Shown piece after piece: positions 30,946 to 38,631 of a DNA stretch of 41,734 nucleotides. The translations under genes were made by a program, and so were the position numbers. Under the pieces are notes generated by a model. It was not told the DNA's origin. It saw nothing but the letters and a program-made list of their open reading frames with translations, and made no database searches. Positions within the stretch are counted from its first letter, which is position 1; each line of letters opens with the position of its first letter. This stretch comes from DASQFY01 sp036397815 (GTDB lineage: Bacteria; Chloroflexota; Limnocylindria; QHBO01), in NCBI GenBank assembly GCA_036397815.1, contig DASWIE010000101.1, positions 1 to 41,734 on the forward strand. The letters are read 5' to 3'.

Positions 30946-31505
30946 GGCACCTCCACTTCATCGGTCTCGCTCGACGCCTCCAGGAAGGTGAGCGCCGTCT
31001 CGCCGAAGCGTCGTTCGCGCACGTGCGCCAGCCCCTCGACGGTGGGCACCTGGGTGCGCCAGAAGTGCTTGACCACCACCAGCGCGTCGGGGGCCAGATG
31101 TGGCACCAGCCGTTCGAGCGGCGCGAGGATAGCACGCTCCGCATACGGCGGATCCAGGAAGGCGAGGTCGAACGGCTCCCCAACCGGGCCGGCCAGAAAG
31201 GGCAGCACCTCCCGGGCCTGGACCGATGCATCGGCCGCCAGACGAGTGCGCTCCAGGTTCTGGCGGATCGCGTCCAGCGCCACGCGCCCGCGCTCCACGA
31301 ACGTGACGTGAGCGGCGCCGCGCGAGAGCGCCTCGATCCCGATCGCCCCGCTGCCGGAGTACAGGTCCACCGCGCTGGCACCGACCACCCGCTCGCCAAC
31401 GATCGCGAACAGGGTCTCCTTCACCCGGTCGGCAATTGGACGCGTGCCACGATCACGGGGCGCCACCAGCGGGACGCCGCGCGCCGTGCCCGCGATCACC
31501 CGCAT
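30942..31505 (-). CDS. rsmD: 16S rRNA (guanine966-N2)-methyltransferase RsmD
   Basis: 187 aa Rossmann-fold methyltransferase. Motifs: MRVIAGTARG start, TRPIADRVKETLFAIVG, the SAM-binding DLYSGSGAIGIEALSRGA (about 47-64), and the catalytic LDPPY (about 117-121). The ATG at 31505 lies 7 bases after the recG stop; the longer frame upstream overlaps recG and is not protein-like. A TGC-TATCCT sequence at 31131-31126 could be a weak internal promoter for coaD. Confidence 0.93.
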   Translation of the reverse strand: MRVIAGTARGVPLVAPRDRGTRPIADRVKETLFAIVGERVVGASAVDLYSGSGAIGIEALSRGAAHVTFVERGRVALDAIRQNLERTRLAADASVQAREVLPFLAGPVGEPFDLAFLDPPYAERAILAPLERLVPHLAPDALVVVKHFWRTQVPTVEGLAHVRERRFGETALTFLEASSETDEVEVP

Positions 31506-31512
31506 CCGGCCG

Positions 31513-33612
31513 TCACGCGGCGTCGCCCTCCTCCGCCTCGGCCGCCGCGAAGTCGGCGCGCAGGCGGGCAAGCTCCGGCCGCTCGATGAGACTCGGGTCG
31601 CTTGCCACGAGATGATCGGCCAGCGTCCGCGCCCGTTCGGCGAGCGCAACGTGGCGCGGCTCGAAGAGCGAGGCGACGCGGAGCGGCGGCAGGCCCGACT
31701 GGCGGGTTCCGAGCAGGTTGCCGGCGCCGCGGAGGGCCAGGTCGGCCTCGGCGATGGCGAAGCCGTCACTGGAGCCGTGCACCACCTCCAGCCGGCGCCT
31801 GGCCAGGTCATCGGTCGAGTCCGAGAGGAGGATGCAGTACGACCGATGCGGACCACGTCCCACCCTGCCCCGCAGCTGGTGAAGCTGCGCCAGGCCGAAG
31901 CGCTCGGCGTCCTCGATCAGCATCACGCTGGCATTCGGCACGTCGATGCCCACCTCCACCACCGTGGTGGCGACCAGCACGTCCAGCTCGCCGGAGGCAA
32001 AGGCGGCCATGGCGGCGTCCCGCAGGTCGGCGCGCTGCTGGCCGTGCACCAGGCCGATGCGCAGGCCCGGCAGCGCAGCCTGCAGGCGCTCCGCCTCGGC
32101 CTCGGCGGAGACGGCAGTCAGTGCCTCGCTCTCGACGACGAGTGGCGCGACCACGAACGACTGCCGGCCGGCTGCGGCCTCGGAGGCCAGGAAGGCCTCG
32201 ATCTTCGGCAGCGCCGCCCGGGTCCGCAGCTCCGTCCGGATGGGACGCCGCCCCGGTGGCAGCTCACGGATGGTGCTGATCGACAGGTCGCCGTAGAAGG
32301 TGAGCGCCAGCGTGCGCGGGATCGGGGTGGCGGTCAGCGCCAGCACGTGCGGCTCCAGGCCGGCTCCCTTGGCCTGCAGCGCGGCGCGCTGCGCGACCCC
32401 GAAGCGATGCTGCTCGTCGACCACCGCCAGGCCGAGGTTGCGGAAGGTGACCGCCTCGCTGATCACGGCATGCGTCCCGATCACGACCTCCGCCTCGCCC
32501 GCCTCGATTGCGGCGTGGATCGCTCGCTTGTCGCCGGCGCGCAGCGAGCCGGACAGGAACTCGGCCCGCACGCCGAGCGCCTCGAGCAGTGGGGCGAGGC
32601 CGGCGTGGTGCTGGCGCGCCAGGATCTCGGTTGGCGCCATCAGCGCCGCCTGCCATCCGGAGCGCACGACGCCGGCCAGCGCCACGGCCGCGACCGCGGT
32701 CTTGCCGCTGCCCACGTCGCCCTGCAGCAGGCGTCGCATCGGGCGCTCGCTCGCCAGGTCGACCTCGATCTCGTCGACCGCGGCTCGCTGGTCGGCGGTG
32801 AGGGTGAAGGGCAGCGCGGCCAGCAGCCGCTCGAGCTCCCCTGGGTCGATCAGCACCTTGGCGGCGCGCTGCCCCTCACGGGCGCGACGCGCCTGCGCCA
32901 GGCTGAGCTGCAGCGCCAGCAGCTCGTCGAAGGCGAGCCGGTCGAGGGCGCCGGCCACGTCGGCGGCCTCTTCCGGGAAATGCGCGGCCCGCAGCGCCTC
33001 GTCCAGCGGCGGCAGCGTTACCCGCTCCGCCGGCAGCAGCGGATCGTCGAGGGCAGGCAGCGCTCGGTCGAGGATGCGCGCCAGCAGCTCGCGGACCCGT
33101 TTCTGGGTCACGCCGCCGACCAGCGGGTAGACCGGCACCACGCGCGCGGTGTGCATCGAGCTGCGGCCCGCGGGCGAGAACTCGGGCGACGTGAACTGCG
33201 GCCGCCAGCCGCGGAGCGTCACCTTGCCACTGACCACGATCTCGTCGCCGGCGTGCAGCCGCGTCTCGACGTAGCGCCGCCCGAACCAGATCGCCTCGGC
33301 CGTGCCGGTGTCGTCGGCGAGCTGCGCGATGACCCGTTGCGGGCGCCGACCAAAGCCCTTCTCGATCTTCAGGTCCGTCACGCGCGCGACGGACGACTGC
33401 TTCTCCTCGGGCACCAGCTCGCCCAGCGGCCGCAGCTCAGAGAAGTCGTCATAGCGGAACGGCAGGTAGAAGAGCCCCTGGCGGGGCGTCACGATTCCCA
33501 GCCGCGCGAGCGTGCTGGCCCCGCGCGCCAGCTCCGGCAGGGCAGCGCGGATCGGCCGGTCGAGGTCCTCGCGGGATAGGCCTCGGGGAGCCGCGACCGA
33601 TGCCTGCGTCAT
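31513..33612 (-). CDS. recG: ATP-dependent DNA helicase RecG
   Basis: Reverses stalled replication forks and moves branched DNA. It is 699 aa from the ATG at 33612, which overlaps the kinase-gene stop (ATGA). The N-terminal wedge/OB domain (about 60-230) includes LPFRYDDFSELRPL. The helicase core has Walker A LLQGDVGSGKTAVAA (about 306-320), the DEQH box VVDEQHRFGV, ALTATPIPRTLALTFYGDL, VATTVVEVGIDVPNA, and QLRGRVGRG. A RecG C-terminal domain follows. The N-terminus is shorter than in some homologues. An acidic tail (EAEEGDAA) ends the protein. Confidence 0.95.
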   Translation of the reverse strand: MTQASVAAPRGLSREDLDRPIRAALPELARGASTLARLGIVTPRQGLFYLPFRYDDFSELRPLGELVPEEKQSSVARVTDLKIEKGFGRRPQRVIAQLADDTGTAEAIWFGRRYVETRLHAGDEIVVSGKVTLRGWRPQFTSPEFSPAGRSSMHTARVVPVYPLVGGVTQKRVRELLARILDRALPALDDPLLPAERVTLPPLDEALRAAHFPEEAADVAGALDRLAFDELLALQLSLAQARRAREGQRAAKVLIDPGELERLLAALPFTLTADQRAAVDEIEVDLASERPMRRLLQGDVGSGKTAVAAVALAGVVRSGWQAALMAPTEILARQHHAGLAPLLEALGVRAEFLSGSLRAGDKRAIHAAIEAGEAEVVIGTHAVISEAVTFRNLGLAVVDEQHRFGVAQRAALQAKGAGLEPHVLALTATPIPRTLALTFYGDLSISTIRELPPGRRPIRTELRTRAALPKIEAFLASEAAAGRQSFVVAPLVVESEALTAVSAEAEAERLQAALPGLRIGLVHGQQRADLRDAAMAAFASGELDVLVATTVVEVGIDVPNASVMLIEDAERFGLAQLHQLRGRVGRGPHRSYCILLSDSTDDLARRRLEVVHGSSDGFAIAEADLALRGAGNLLGTRQSGLPPLRVASLFEPRHVALAERARTLADHLVASDPSLIERPELARLRADFAAAEAEEGDAA

Positions 33613-34184
33613 CGCATCAAGCTGGCGCGCGGCACGGCGGCAAAGTCGCGAACCTCTTCGTATGGCGGGCGCCAACCGTCCGTCGTGTCGACTGAAAGGA
33701 TCGGGATCGGAAGATCCAGCGGCTCGTAGCGCCCGGCTGCCAGATCGTCGGCCAGCGCGGCCGCTCGATCAGCGTCGAGGTGCGCCGGGTGTCGATCTCC
33801 GCGATCATGCCGTTCCGCGTACCGTCGTTGCACGATCTCTGGCGCCGCGGTGCAGTGGATGAGGCCTGGATCGCTCCACGCCAACAGGGGCTGGAGGTCC
33901 GTTTCCGACGTACCGCGGCGAAAGTTGCTCTCGAGGATCAGTCCAGTCCGGGCCTCCAGGAGCTGCTGAGCAACGAGATAAAGCGTGGCGTAGGCGCCGG
34001 CGCCAAGCCGCATGGAAGCCGGCACGTCCGGTGGCGCGCCCATGGCATCGGCCAGGGCTTCCTTGAGCTGATCCTTGGAAAGGAGGGGCAGGCGAAGGTC
34101 GAACGCCAGGCGCCGCGCCAGCGTCGTCTTGCCACTCCCAGGAGCGCCCGAGACGATGACCAGGGTTGGGGCGCTCGATTGCAT
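33609..34184 (-). CDS. P-loop kinase-like ATPase, unknown substrate
   Basis: 191 aa. Walker A GAPGSGKTTLARRLA is at about 14-28, then LPLLSKDQLKEAL and LILESNFRRGTS. Late residues include a lid-like RRYAERHDRGDRHPAHLD. The pattern suits small AAA_33/zeta-toxin-like kinases that phosphorylate small molecules or nucleotides; the substrate cannot be named. I see no paired antitoxin gene, so a toxin role is not supported. The ATG at 34184 lies 6 bases after a -10-like TACGAT with no Shine-Dalgarno sequence, suggesting a leaderless mRNA. recG overlaps its stop by 4 bases. Confidence 0.78.
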   Translation of the reverse strand: MQSSAPTLVIVSGAPGSGKTTLARRLAFDLRLPLLSKDQLKEALADAMGAPPDVPASMRLGAGAYATLYLVAQQLLEARTGLILESNFRRGTSETDLQPLLAWSDPGLIHCTAAPEIVQRRYAERHDRGDRHPAHLDADRAAALADDLAAGRYEPLDLPIPILSVDTTDGWRPPYEEVRDFAAVPRASLMR

Positions 34185-34208
34185 GGGCCGATCGTAGCGT
34201 GCTAGGAT
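34179..34208 (+). promoter_or_regulatory. rpmB promoter
   Basis: TTGCAT (34179-34184), an 18-bp spacer and TGC-TAGGAT (-10 at 34203-34208). The -35 overlaps the start codon of the divergent kinase gene. A leader of about 55 nt precedes the rpmB ATG. Confidence 0.6.
34191..34196 (-). promoter_or_regulatory. -10 element for the kinase gene, leaderless
   Basis: Minus-strand TACGAT ends 6 bases before the ATG at 34184, matching the 6-base gap at the hydrolase gene (21297-21309). It lies between the -35 and -10 of the divergent rpmB promoter, so the two promoters compete for the same DNA. No clear -35. Confidence 0.45.
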
Positions 34209-34270
34209 CGCGGTCGTTCCGGCGTCGCCGAGCGGATGGTGCGCCGGTTCGTTCGTGAGTGGAGTACCCC

Positions 34271-34462
34271 ATGGCTCGTGTGTGCGACATCTGCGGCAAG
34301 CGGCCGATCACCGGCTGGAACCCGCAGTCGGTCGGAATGAACCGGAAGCGCGCCATACGCCGCTGGCTTCCGAACCTGCAGCCGATGATGATCGCGCGCG
34401 ACGGCCGCATGGTCCGCGTCAAGGCCTGTTCGCGCTGCCGCCGGACCGCCGAGAAGGTCTGA
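34271..34462 (+). CDS. rpmB: 50S ribosomal protein L28, zinc-binding form
   Basis: 63 aa from the ATG at 34271. Diagnostic sequence: ARVCDICGKRPITGWN, then RAIRRWLPNLQPM and RMVRVKACSRCRRTAEKV. Both zinc CxxC pairs are complete (CDIC, CSRC). GGAG lies about 7 bases before the ATG; an in-frame ATG four codons earlier has no such signal. It is a single-gene unit convergent with dtd, and a palindrome-rich region follows its stop. Confidence 0.95.
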   Translation: MARVCDICGKRPITGWNPQSVGMNRKRAIRRWLPNLQPMMIARDGRMVRVKACSRCRRTAEKV

Positions 34463-34490
34463 ACCCACCACTTCCCGGCGAGCCCGTCCT

Positions 34491-34651
34491 TGCCACCCCC
34501 GGTGGCATTCTGGCCATCGAGCGAAGCCTCACTGCTCCGAGAGAGCCTCCGGGCTGCCGGATGGCCAATCACCGTGGCCACCTGACCATCGAACAGCGGT
34601 AGACCACCTTGTCGGCTCGCGCCGATGGTCGGAATGCCACACCTGGTGGCA
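34491..34651. repeat. Nested palindrome, possible pair of inverted REP-like units
   Basis: The 220-bp gap between convergent rpmB and dtd holds four consecutive perfect inverted repeats: TGCCACC/GGTGGCA (34491-34507), TGGCCATC/GATGGCCA (34511-34518 and 34560-34567), GACCATCG/CGATGGTC (34584-34591 and 34623-34630), and TGCCAC/GTGGCA (34635-34651). The first 38 bases (34491-34528) and the last 38 (34614-34651) are inverted copies, matching at 27 of 38 positions by eye; most differences are in hairpin loops. The layout resembles a bacterial BIME. A structured 3' UTR or small RNA is an alternative. No gene is supported here. Confidence 0.7.
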
Positions 34652-34683
34652 CCCCAGAGGGACGCGGCCAGGGTCGCTTCTGC

Positions 34684-35136
34684 TCAGGCGAGGTCGCGGT
34701 CTGAGTCCAACACCAAGGTGAACGGCCCCTCGTTCACCAGCTCGACCGCCATCGACGCCCCGAAACGGCCGGTCGCGACCTCGGCGCCGCCTTCGCGCAG
34801 CCGCGCAGCAAAGCGCTCGACTAACGGCGCCGCAATCTCGGGTTGCGCCGCATCCGTGAACCCGGGGCGTCGTCCACGACGCAGGTCCGCGTAGAGCGTG
34901 AACTGGCTGATCAGCAGGAGGCTGCCGCCTGCCTCAGCGATCGATCGGTTGGTGCGGCCGGCATCATCCTCGAAGTAGCGCAGGCCGAGCAGCTTATCCG
35001 CCATGCGGTCGAGGAGCTCAGGCGAGTCCCCGCCGCCGATCCCGACCAGGACCACCGCCCCCGGGCCGATCGCACCGACCGTCTCCGAGCCGACCCGCAC
35101 GGCGGCGCGGCTGACGCGCTGGACGACAAGGCGCAC
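34684..35136 (-). CDS. dtd: D-aminoacyl-tRNA deacylase
   Basis: Hydrolyses D-aminoacyl-tRNAs and mischarged glycyl-tRNA(Ala). It is 150 aa from GTG 35136, where RLVVQRVSRAAVRVGSETVG begins; the open frame continues far upstream inside the lipoprotein gene but is not protein-like. The catalytic motifs are intact: SQFTLYADLRRGRRPGF (about 80-96) and the Gly-cisPro motif in NEGPFTLVLDSD near the C-terminus. It lies 5 bases after the DUF4015 lipoprotein gene and is last in this unit. Confidence 0.95.
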   Translation of the reverse strand: MRLVVQRVSRAAVRVGSETVGAIGPGAVVLVGIGGGDSPELLDRMADKLLGLRYFEDDAGRTNRSIAEAGGSLLLISQFTLYADLRRGRRPGFTDAAQPEIAAPLVERFAARLREGGAEVATGRFGASMAVELVNEGPFTLVLDSDRDLA

Positions 35137-35141
35137 CGGGC

Positions 35142-36767
35142 CTAGGGCGACGCGCTGGGCGCGGCCGAGCTGGCAGCCGAGCCGGCGGCCGAGGTGATGG
35201 GGGCGTACTCCTCGCCCTCGCGCGGAGGTCCGAGCGCGGCCTCGGTGAAGTGGGCCGCCGCGTGCCAGATCATCCAGCCGACGGCGCCGTTGTCGGTGAG
35301 CGCCTGCATCTCGGCGCGCACCTGCGCCGCCGAGTAGCGCGGGACCGGCGGCAGGCCGAAGTCCTGGATCCACGGACGAATCACTATCGGCAGGCCGGCG
35401 GCCTGGTCGTTCATGATCTGCAGCGTCTCGTCGATGATCTCGTACGGGTGATTGTTGGGGACCGCGAAGCCGAAGGTGCCCGCGGCATAGTGGCTCGGGT
35501 AGACCATCGGGCTGAAATAGTCGACGTACGGCATGATCACCTCCGGTCGCTGCCCGATCCCCTGGTCGTCCGGTGCGATGAAGCTGATCGGGAAGACGTC
35601 GGCGGCGAAGAAGGCGCGCGTGGTCGCCAGCTCGCCGGAGACCAGCCGGAAGAGCCTCCGGATGGCCGGCAGCCGCAACGACTGCGTGTTCGGCAGGTTC
35701 GGCTCGGCGACCGAATAGTCGCCATCGCTGAAGAAGCGCACGTAGTCGAGCTGAACCTCGTCGAAGCCCTTGGCGGCCAGGTCGCCGGCGATGGCGGCGA
35801 TGTACTCGGCCACGCCCGGGTTGTACGGATCGAGCCAGACGCCGCCGCCGTAATCGCGCCACGGCTCGCCGGTGGCGGAGTTCCTGACCGCCAGCTCGGG
35901 GCGCGAGACGCCGACCGTGTTGTCCTTCATCACGACCATCCGTGCGACGAGGTAGATGCCACGCTCCCTGAGGGCCGGCAGGAGCTCCGCCAGATCGAAG
36001 ATCGGCCGTTTGTCAGACCCGGCGGCAACCGCTGCCGGCAGATCCGTCTCGTAGTAGAGCCAGCCATCGGTCTCTTTGACGTCGATCACCAGGGCGTTGG
36101 CCTCCGTGCGATCGATCAGGGCCAGCAGCTCGTCGAGGCGGCCTGCGCCCTCGAAGACCGCGCCGGGGGCGTAAAGCGCGCGCACCGCGAAGGGCTCGAG
36201 CGCCACCTCTTTCACCATCTCGGCGTCGATCGGGATCACGCCCAGCCGGTAGCCGGCCATCTTGTAGATCAGGCTGCCCTCCTCCGGCACGCCGCCCAGC
36301 GTGTACCGCCCGCGGGCATCGGTGCGGACCATCGCCTGGCTGCCGTCGACGAAGACGCGCGCCCCCTTAATCGGCTTGCCCGCGCCGTCGGTGACGACAC
36401 CGCTCACCACGTTCGGCCGCAGCTCGAGCGTCAGGTCGCCGTCGGCGGGGACCGGAACGCTGGCGGCGTCGTAGCCGTCCGCCACGACCTCGACGGACGC
36501 TCCCCGCATCGCGACCAACACCGCCCGGCCGTCCTCGCCGGTCACCGCGGTCGCGCCGTCAGCCTCCAGGCTGGCACCCGCCACCGGGAGATCGGTATCC
36601 CGCTGCAGGACCACGACCGTCACCTCGCGAGGCTGCTCCGGCGTCGGCTTCGGGGTGGGGAGGAACGGGAGCGGGCCGGATTCGCCACACGACGCGAGCA
36701 AGGTGGCCAGCAGGAAGAGCGAAACCGCCAGGCGCCGGCCGGTGATTCGGACCGCGGGCGACCTCAC
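35142..36767 (-). CDS. Lipoprotein with DUF4015 glycoside-hydrolase-like domain
   Basis: 541 aa secreted lipoprotein. The signal peptide RRLAVSLFLLATLLASC ends in a lipobox with Cys27. Residues about 46-190 form two carboxypeptidase-regulatory-like beta modules (PVAGASLEADGATAVTGEDG; KPIKGARVFVDGSQAMVRTD). Residues about 195-500 are a DUF4015 TIM-barrel-type domain (NALVIDVKETDGWLYYETDL, WLDPYNPGVAEYIAAIAGDL, GFDEVQLDYVRFFSDGDYSV). An Ala/Ser tail ends the protein. The family is predicted to be glycoside-hydrolase-like with unknown substrate; an extracellular polysaccharide or wall glycan is possible. The GTG at 36767 overlaps the rpe stop by 4 bases. Confidence 0.85.
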   Translation of the reverse strand: MRSPAVRITGRRLAVSLFLLATLLASCGESGPLPFLPTPKPTPEQPREVTVVVLQRDTDLPVAGASLEADGATAVTGEDGRAVLVAMRGASVEVVADGYDAASVPVPADGDLTLELRPNVVSGVVTDGAGKPIKGARVFVDGSQAMVRTDARGRYTLGGVPEEGSLIYKMAGYRLGVIPIDAEMVKEVALEPFAVRALYAPGAVFEGAGRLDELLALIDRTEANALVIDVKETDGWLYYETDLPAAVAAGSDKRPIFDLAELLPALRERGIYLVARMVVMKDNTVGVSRPELAVRNSATGEPWRDYGGGVWLDPYNPGVAEYIAAIAGDLAAKGFDEVQLDYVRFFSDGDYSVAEPNLPNTQSLRLPAIRRLFRLVSGELATTRAFFAADVFPISFIAPDDQGIGQRPEVIMPYVDYFSPMVYPSHYAAGTFGFAVPNNHPYEIIDETLQIMNDQAAGLPIVIRPWIQDFGLPPVPRYSAAQVRAEMQALTDNGAVGWMIWHAAAHFTEAALGPPREGEEYAPITSAAGSAASSAAPSASP

Positions 36768-37465
36768 CGTGCCGCAGTCGCCTCGGGGCCGACGCCAGCC
36801 GCCGCGGCAGCGCGCAGCGCGTCGACGACCGGCCTGAGGTCGCCCTGGCCGCCATACAGCGAATTGCCGGCGACCAGGACGTCGCCGCCCGCGGCGTGGG
36901 CCCCGCCGATCGTCTCGAGGTTGACGCCGCCGTCGACCCCGATTGCGAGGTCGAGCCCCCGGCGCTCGGCCTCGGAGCGCAGGGCCGCCAGCTTGGGAAG
37001 GACCTCCGGCATGAACGGCTGGCCACCCCAGCCGGGGTGTACGGTCATGACCAGCAGCAGCTCGAGGCGGCCGAGGTACGGGAGCACCGCGCTGGCGGGC
37101 GTCTCCGGGTTGAGCGCCAGGCCGGCGCCCCGCCCGCCACGGTGGATCGCGTCGATCACCGCGCCCGGGTCGTCCCGCGCCTCCACGTGGAAGGCGACCA
37201 CGTCACTTCCGGCGTCCACGAACGCTTCGACGTAGCGCAACGGCTCGCTGATCATGAGATGGCTGTGGTAGGGCACCGTCGCGTGCGGGCGCAGCGCCTC
37301 CACCGCCACCGGCCCCATCGTGATGTTGTCGACGAAATGCCCGTCCATGACGTCGAGGTGGATCGAGTCGACGCCACCGGCGACCGCGCGGCGCACCTCC
37401 TCGCCGAGGCGCGCGAAGTCGGCGGTCAGGATGCTGGCGCTGATCTGCGGCGGTCGGACGGTCAT
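36764..37465 (-). CDS. rpe: Ribulose-phosphate 3-epimerase
   Basis: Interconverts ribulose 5-phosphate and xylulose 5-phosphate (pentose phosphate or Calvin cycle). It is a 233 aa TIM barrel. Motifs: ISASILTADFARLGEEVRRA, SIHLDVMDGHFVDNITMGP (metal ligands His and Asp), VMTVHPGWGGQPFM, and IGVDGGVNLETI. The ATG at 37465 overlaps the rlmN stop and its own stop overlaps the lipoprotein start, both by 4 bases. Confidence 0.95.
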   Translation of the reverse strand: MTVRPPQISASILTADFARLGEEVRRAVAGGVDSIHLDVMDGHFVDNITMGPVAVEALRPHATVPYHSHLMISEPLRYVEAFVDAGSDVVAFHVEARDDPGAVIDAIHRGGRGAGLALNPETPASAVLPYLGRLELLLVMTVHPGWGGQPFMPEVLPKLAALRSEAERRGLDLAIGVDGGVNLETIGGAHAAGGDVLVAGNSLYGGQGDLRPVVDALRAAAAAGVGPEATAAR

Positions 37466-38631
37466 CGCAGCACGGGCTCTGGCTGAACCGATGCCTCCGT
37501 CCGAGGCAGCTCACGCCCGGCCAGCTGCGCGTGCAGCTGGCCGCATGCCGCCTCGATCTCGCGGCCGCGCGTGTCGCGGATGGTCACTGCCACACCAGCG
37601 GCGCGCACCACGTCGGCGAAGGCGACCAGTCGATCGCGCGGCGTGCCGCTCCACCGCGAGCCGGGCGTCGGGTTGAGCGGGATCAGGTTGACGTGGCTGA
37701 GCCAGCCCGACGCGACCGCTCCCAGACGCTCTCCGAGCGCGAGCGAGTCGTTCATCCCGTCGATCATCACGTACTCCAGGCTGACCCGCCGGCCGGTCCG
37801 CTCGGCGAAGCGGCGGCCGGCTCCGATCAGCTTGGCGATCGGCCACTTGCGGTTGAGGGGGACCAGCTCGTCGCGCAACCCATCCTCGGCGGCATGCAGG
37901 CTGATCGCCAGGTTGACCTGCGGCAGCTCGTCGATCATGCGGTCGATCCCCGGCACCACGCCGGAGGTGCTGACCGTCACGTGGCGAGCACCGACCCCAA
38001 GGCGATCCGGGTCGTTGAGGAGCCTGACGGCCGAGAACACGCGGTCAGTGTTGTTGAGCGGCTCGCCCATGCCCATGAACACGATGTTGTAGTGGCCCGA
38101 CCGCACGCCCGGCCGCCAGTCGGCACCGAGCGCCTGCCATGGGGCACGATGCCAGTGCAGCACCTGGTCGACGATCTCGCCGGGGCTCAGATGGCGCCCG
38201 AATCCCGCCTGCCCGGTGGCGCAGAACGGGCAGCCGACCGCGCAGCCGGCCTGGCTCGAGATGCAGATGGTGGTCCGAGCCGCGCTGCGTCCGCGGGCAG
38301 GCGTGCGCATCAGCACGGACTCGATGCGCTGGCCGTCGGCAAGCTCATGCACCGCCTTGGCGGTCAGCCCGCGATCGCCGCTCAGCACGTGGCTGGCGGC
38401 GATAGTCGAGAAGCGGAACGAAGAATCCAGGGCCGCACGCAGGGCCAGCGGCAGATCGGTCAGCTGGTCGAAGCCGGCAACGTCGGGCCGATGGACGCCG
38501 GCCAGGACCTGCTCCGCCCGGTACGCGGGCTCGCCGCGGGCATTCAGCCACGCGGCGAGCGTTGCGGCCTCGACCTCGCTGATCGCCGGCCTCGAGCCGG
38601 CGAGTGGCAGCTCAGTCACGACGGCCGGCAA
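37462..38631 (-). CDS. rlmN: 23S rRNA/tRNA adenine C2-methyltransferase RlmN
   Basis: Radical-SAM enzyme methylating A2503 of 23S rRNA and A37 of some tRNAs. It is 389 aa. The Fe-S motif lies in SSQAGCAVGCPFCATGQAGF (CxxxCxxC), preceded by RIESVLMRTP. Later come NIVFMGMGEPLNN, HVTVSTSGVVPGID, LAISLHAAED, and the C-terminal catalytic Cys in IEAACGQLHAQL. Start options are TTG 38631 or GTG 38619; both overlap the metallopeptidase 3' end (20 or 8 bases). The C-terminal 20 residues are an extension. Confidence 0.95.
   Translation of the reverse strand: MPAVVTELPLAGSRPAISEVEAATLAAWLNARGEPAYRAEQVLAGVHRPDVAGFDQLTDLPLALRAALDSSFRFSTIAASHVLSGDRGLTAKAVHELADGQRIESVLMRTPARGRSAARTTICISSQAGCAVGCPFCATGQAGFGRHLSPGEIVDQVLHWHRAPWQALGADWRPGVRSGHYNIVFMGMGEPLNNTDRVFSAVRLLNDPDRLGVGARHVTVSTSGVVPGIDRMIDELPQVNLAISLHAAEDGLRDELVPLNRKWPIAKLIGAGRRFAERTGRRVSLEYVMIDGMNDSLALGERLGAVASGWLSHVNLIPLNPTPGSRWSGTPRDRLVAFADVVRAAGVAVTIRDTRGREIEAACGQLHAQLAGRELPRTEASVQPEPVLR

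Noticed and set aside
31126..31131. TGC-TATCCT inside rsmD as a coaD promoter
   Set aside because: Only the -10 matches, it lies within coding sequence about 180 bases before coaD, and no -35 is visible; kept as a remark, not a feature.
33609..34184. Zeta-toxin-like P-loop protein as part of a toxin-antitoxin pair
   Set aside because: No small antitoxin-like gene is adjacent; the neighbours are rpmB and recG, and the match is only to the broad P-loop kinase pattern.
34635..34660. GGTGGCACC resembling a T-box antiterminator core
   Set aside because: It is one arm of the nested palindrome, no specifier stem-loop or terminator follows, and no gene lies downstream on that strand because rpmB and dtd converge.
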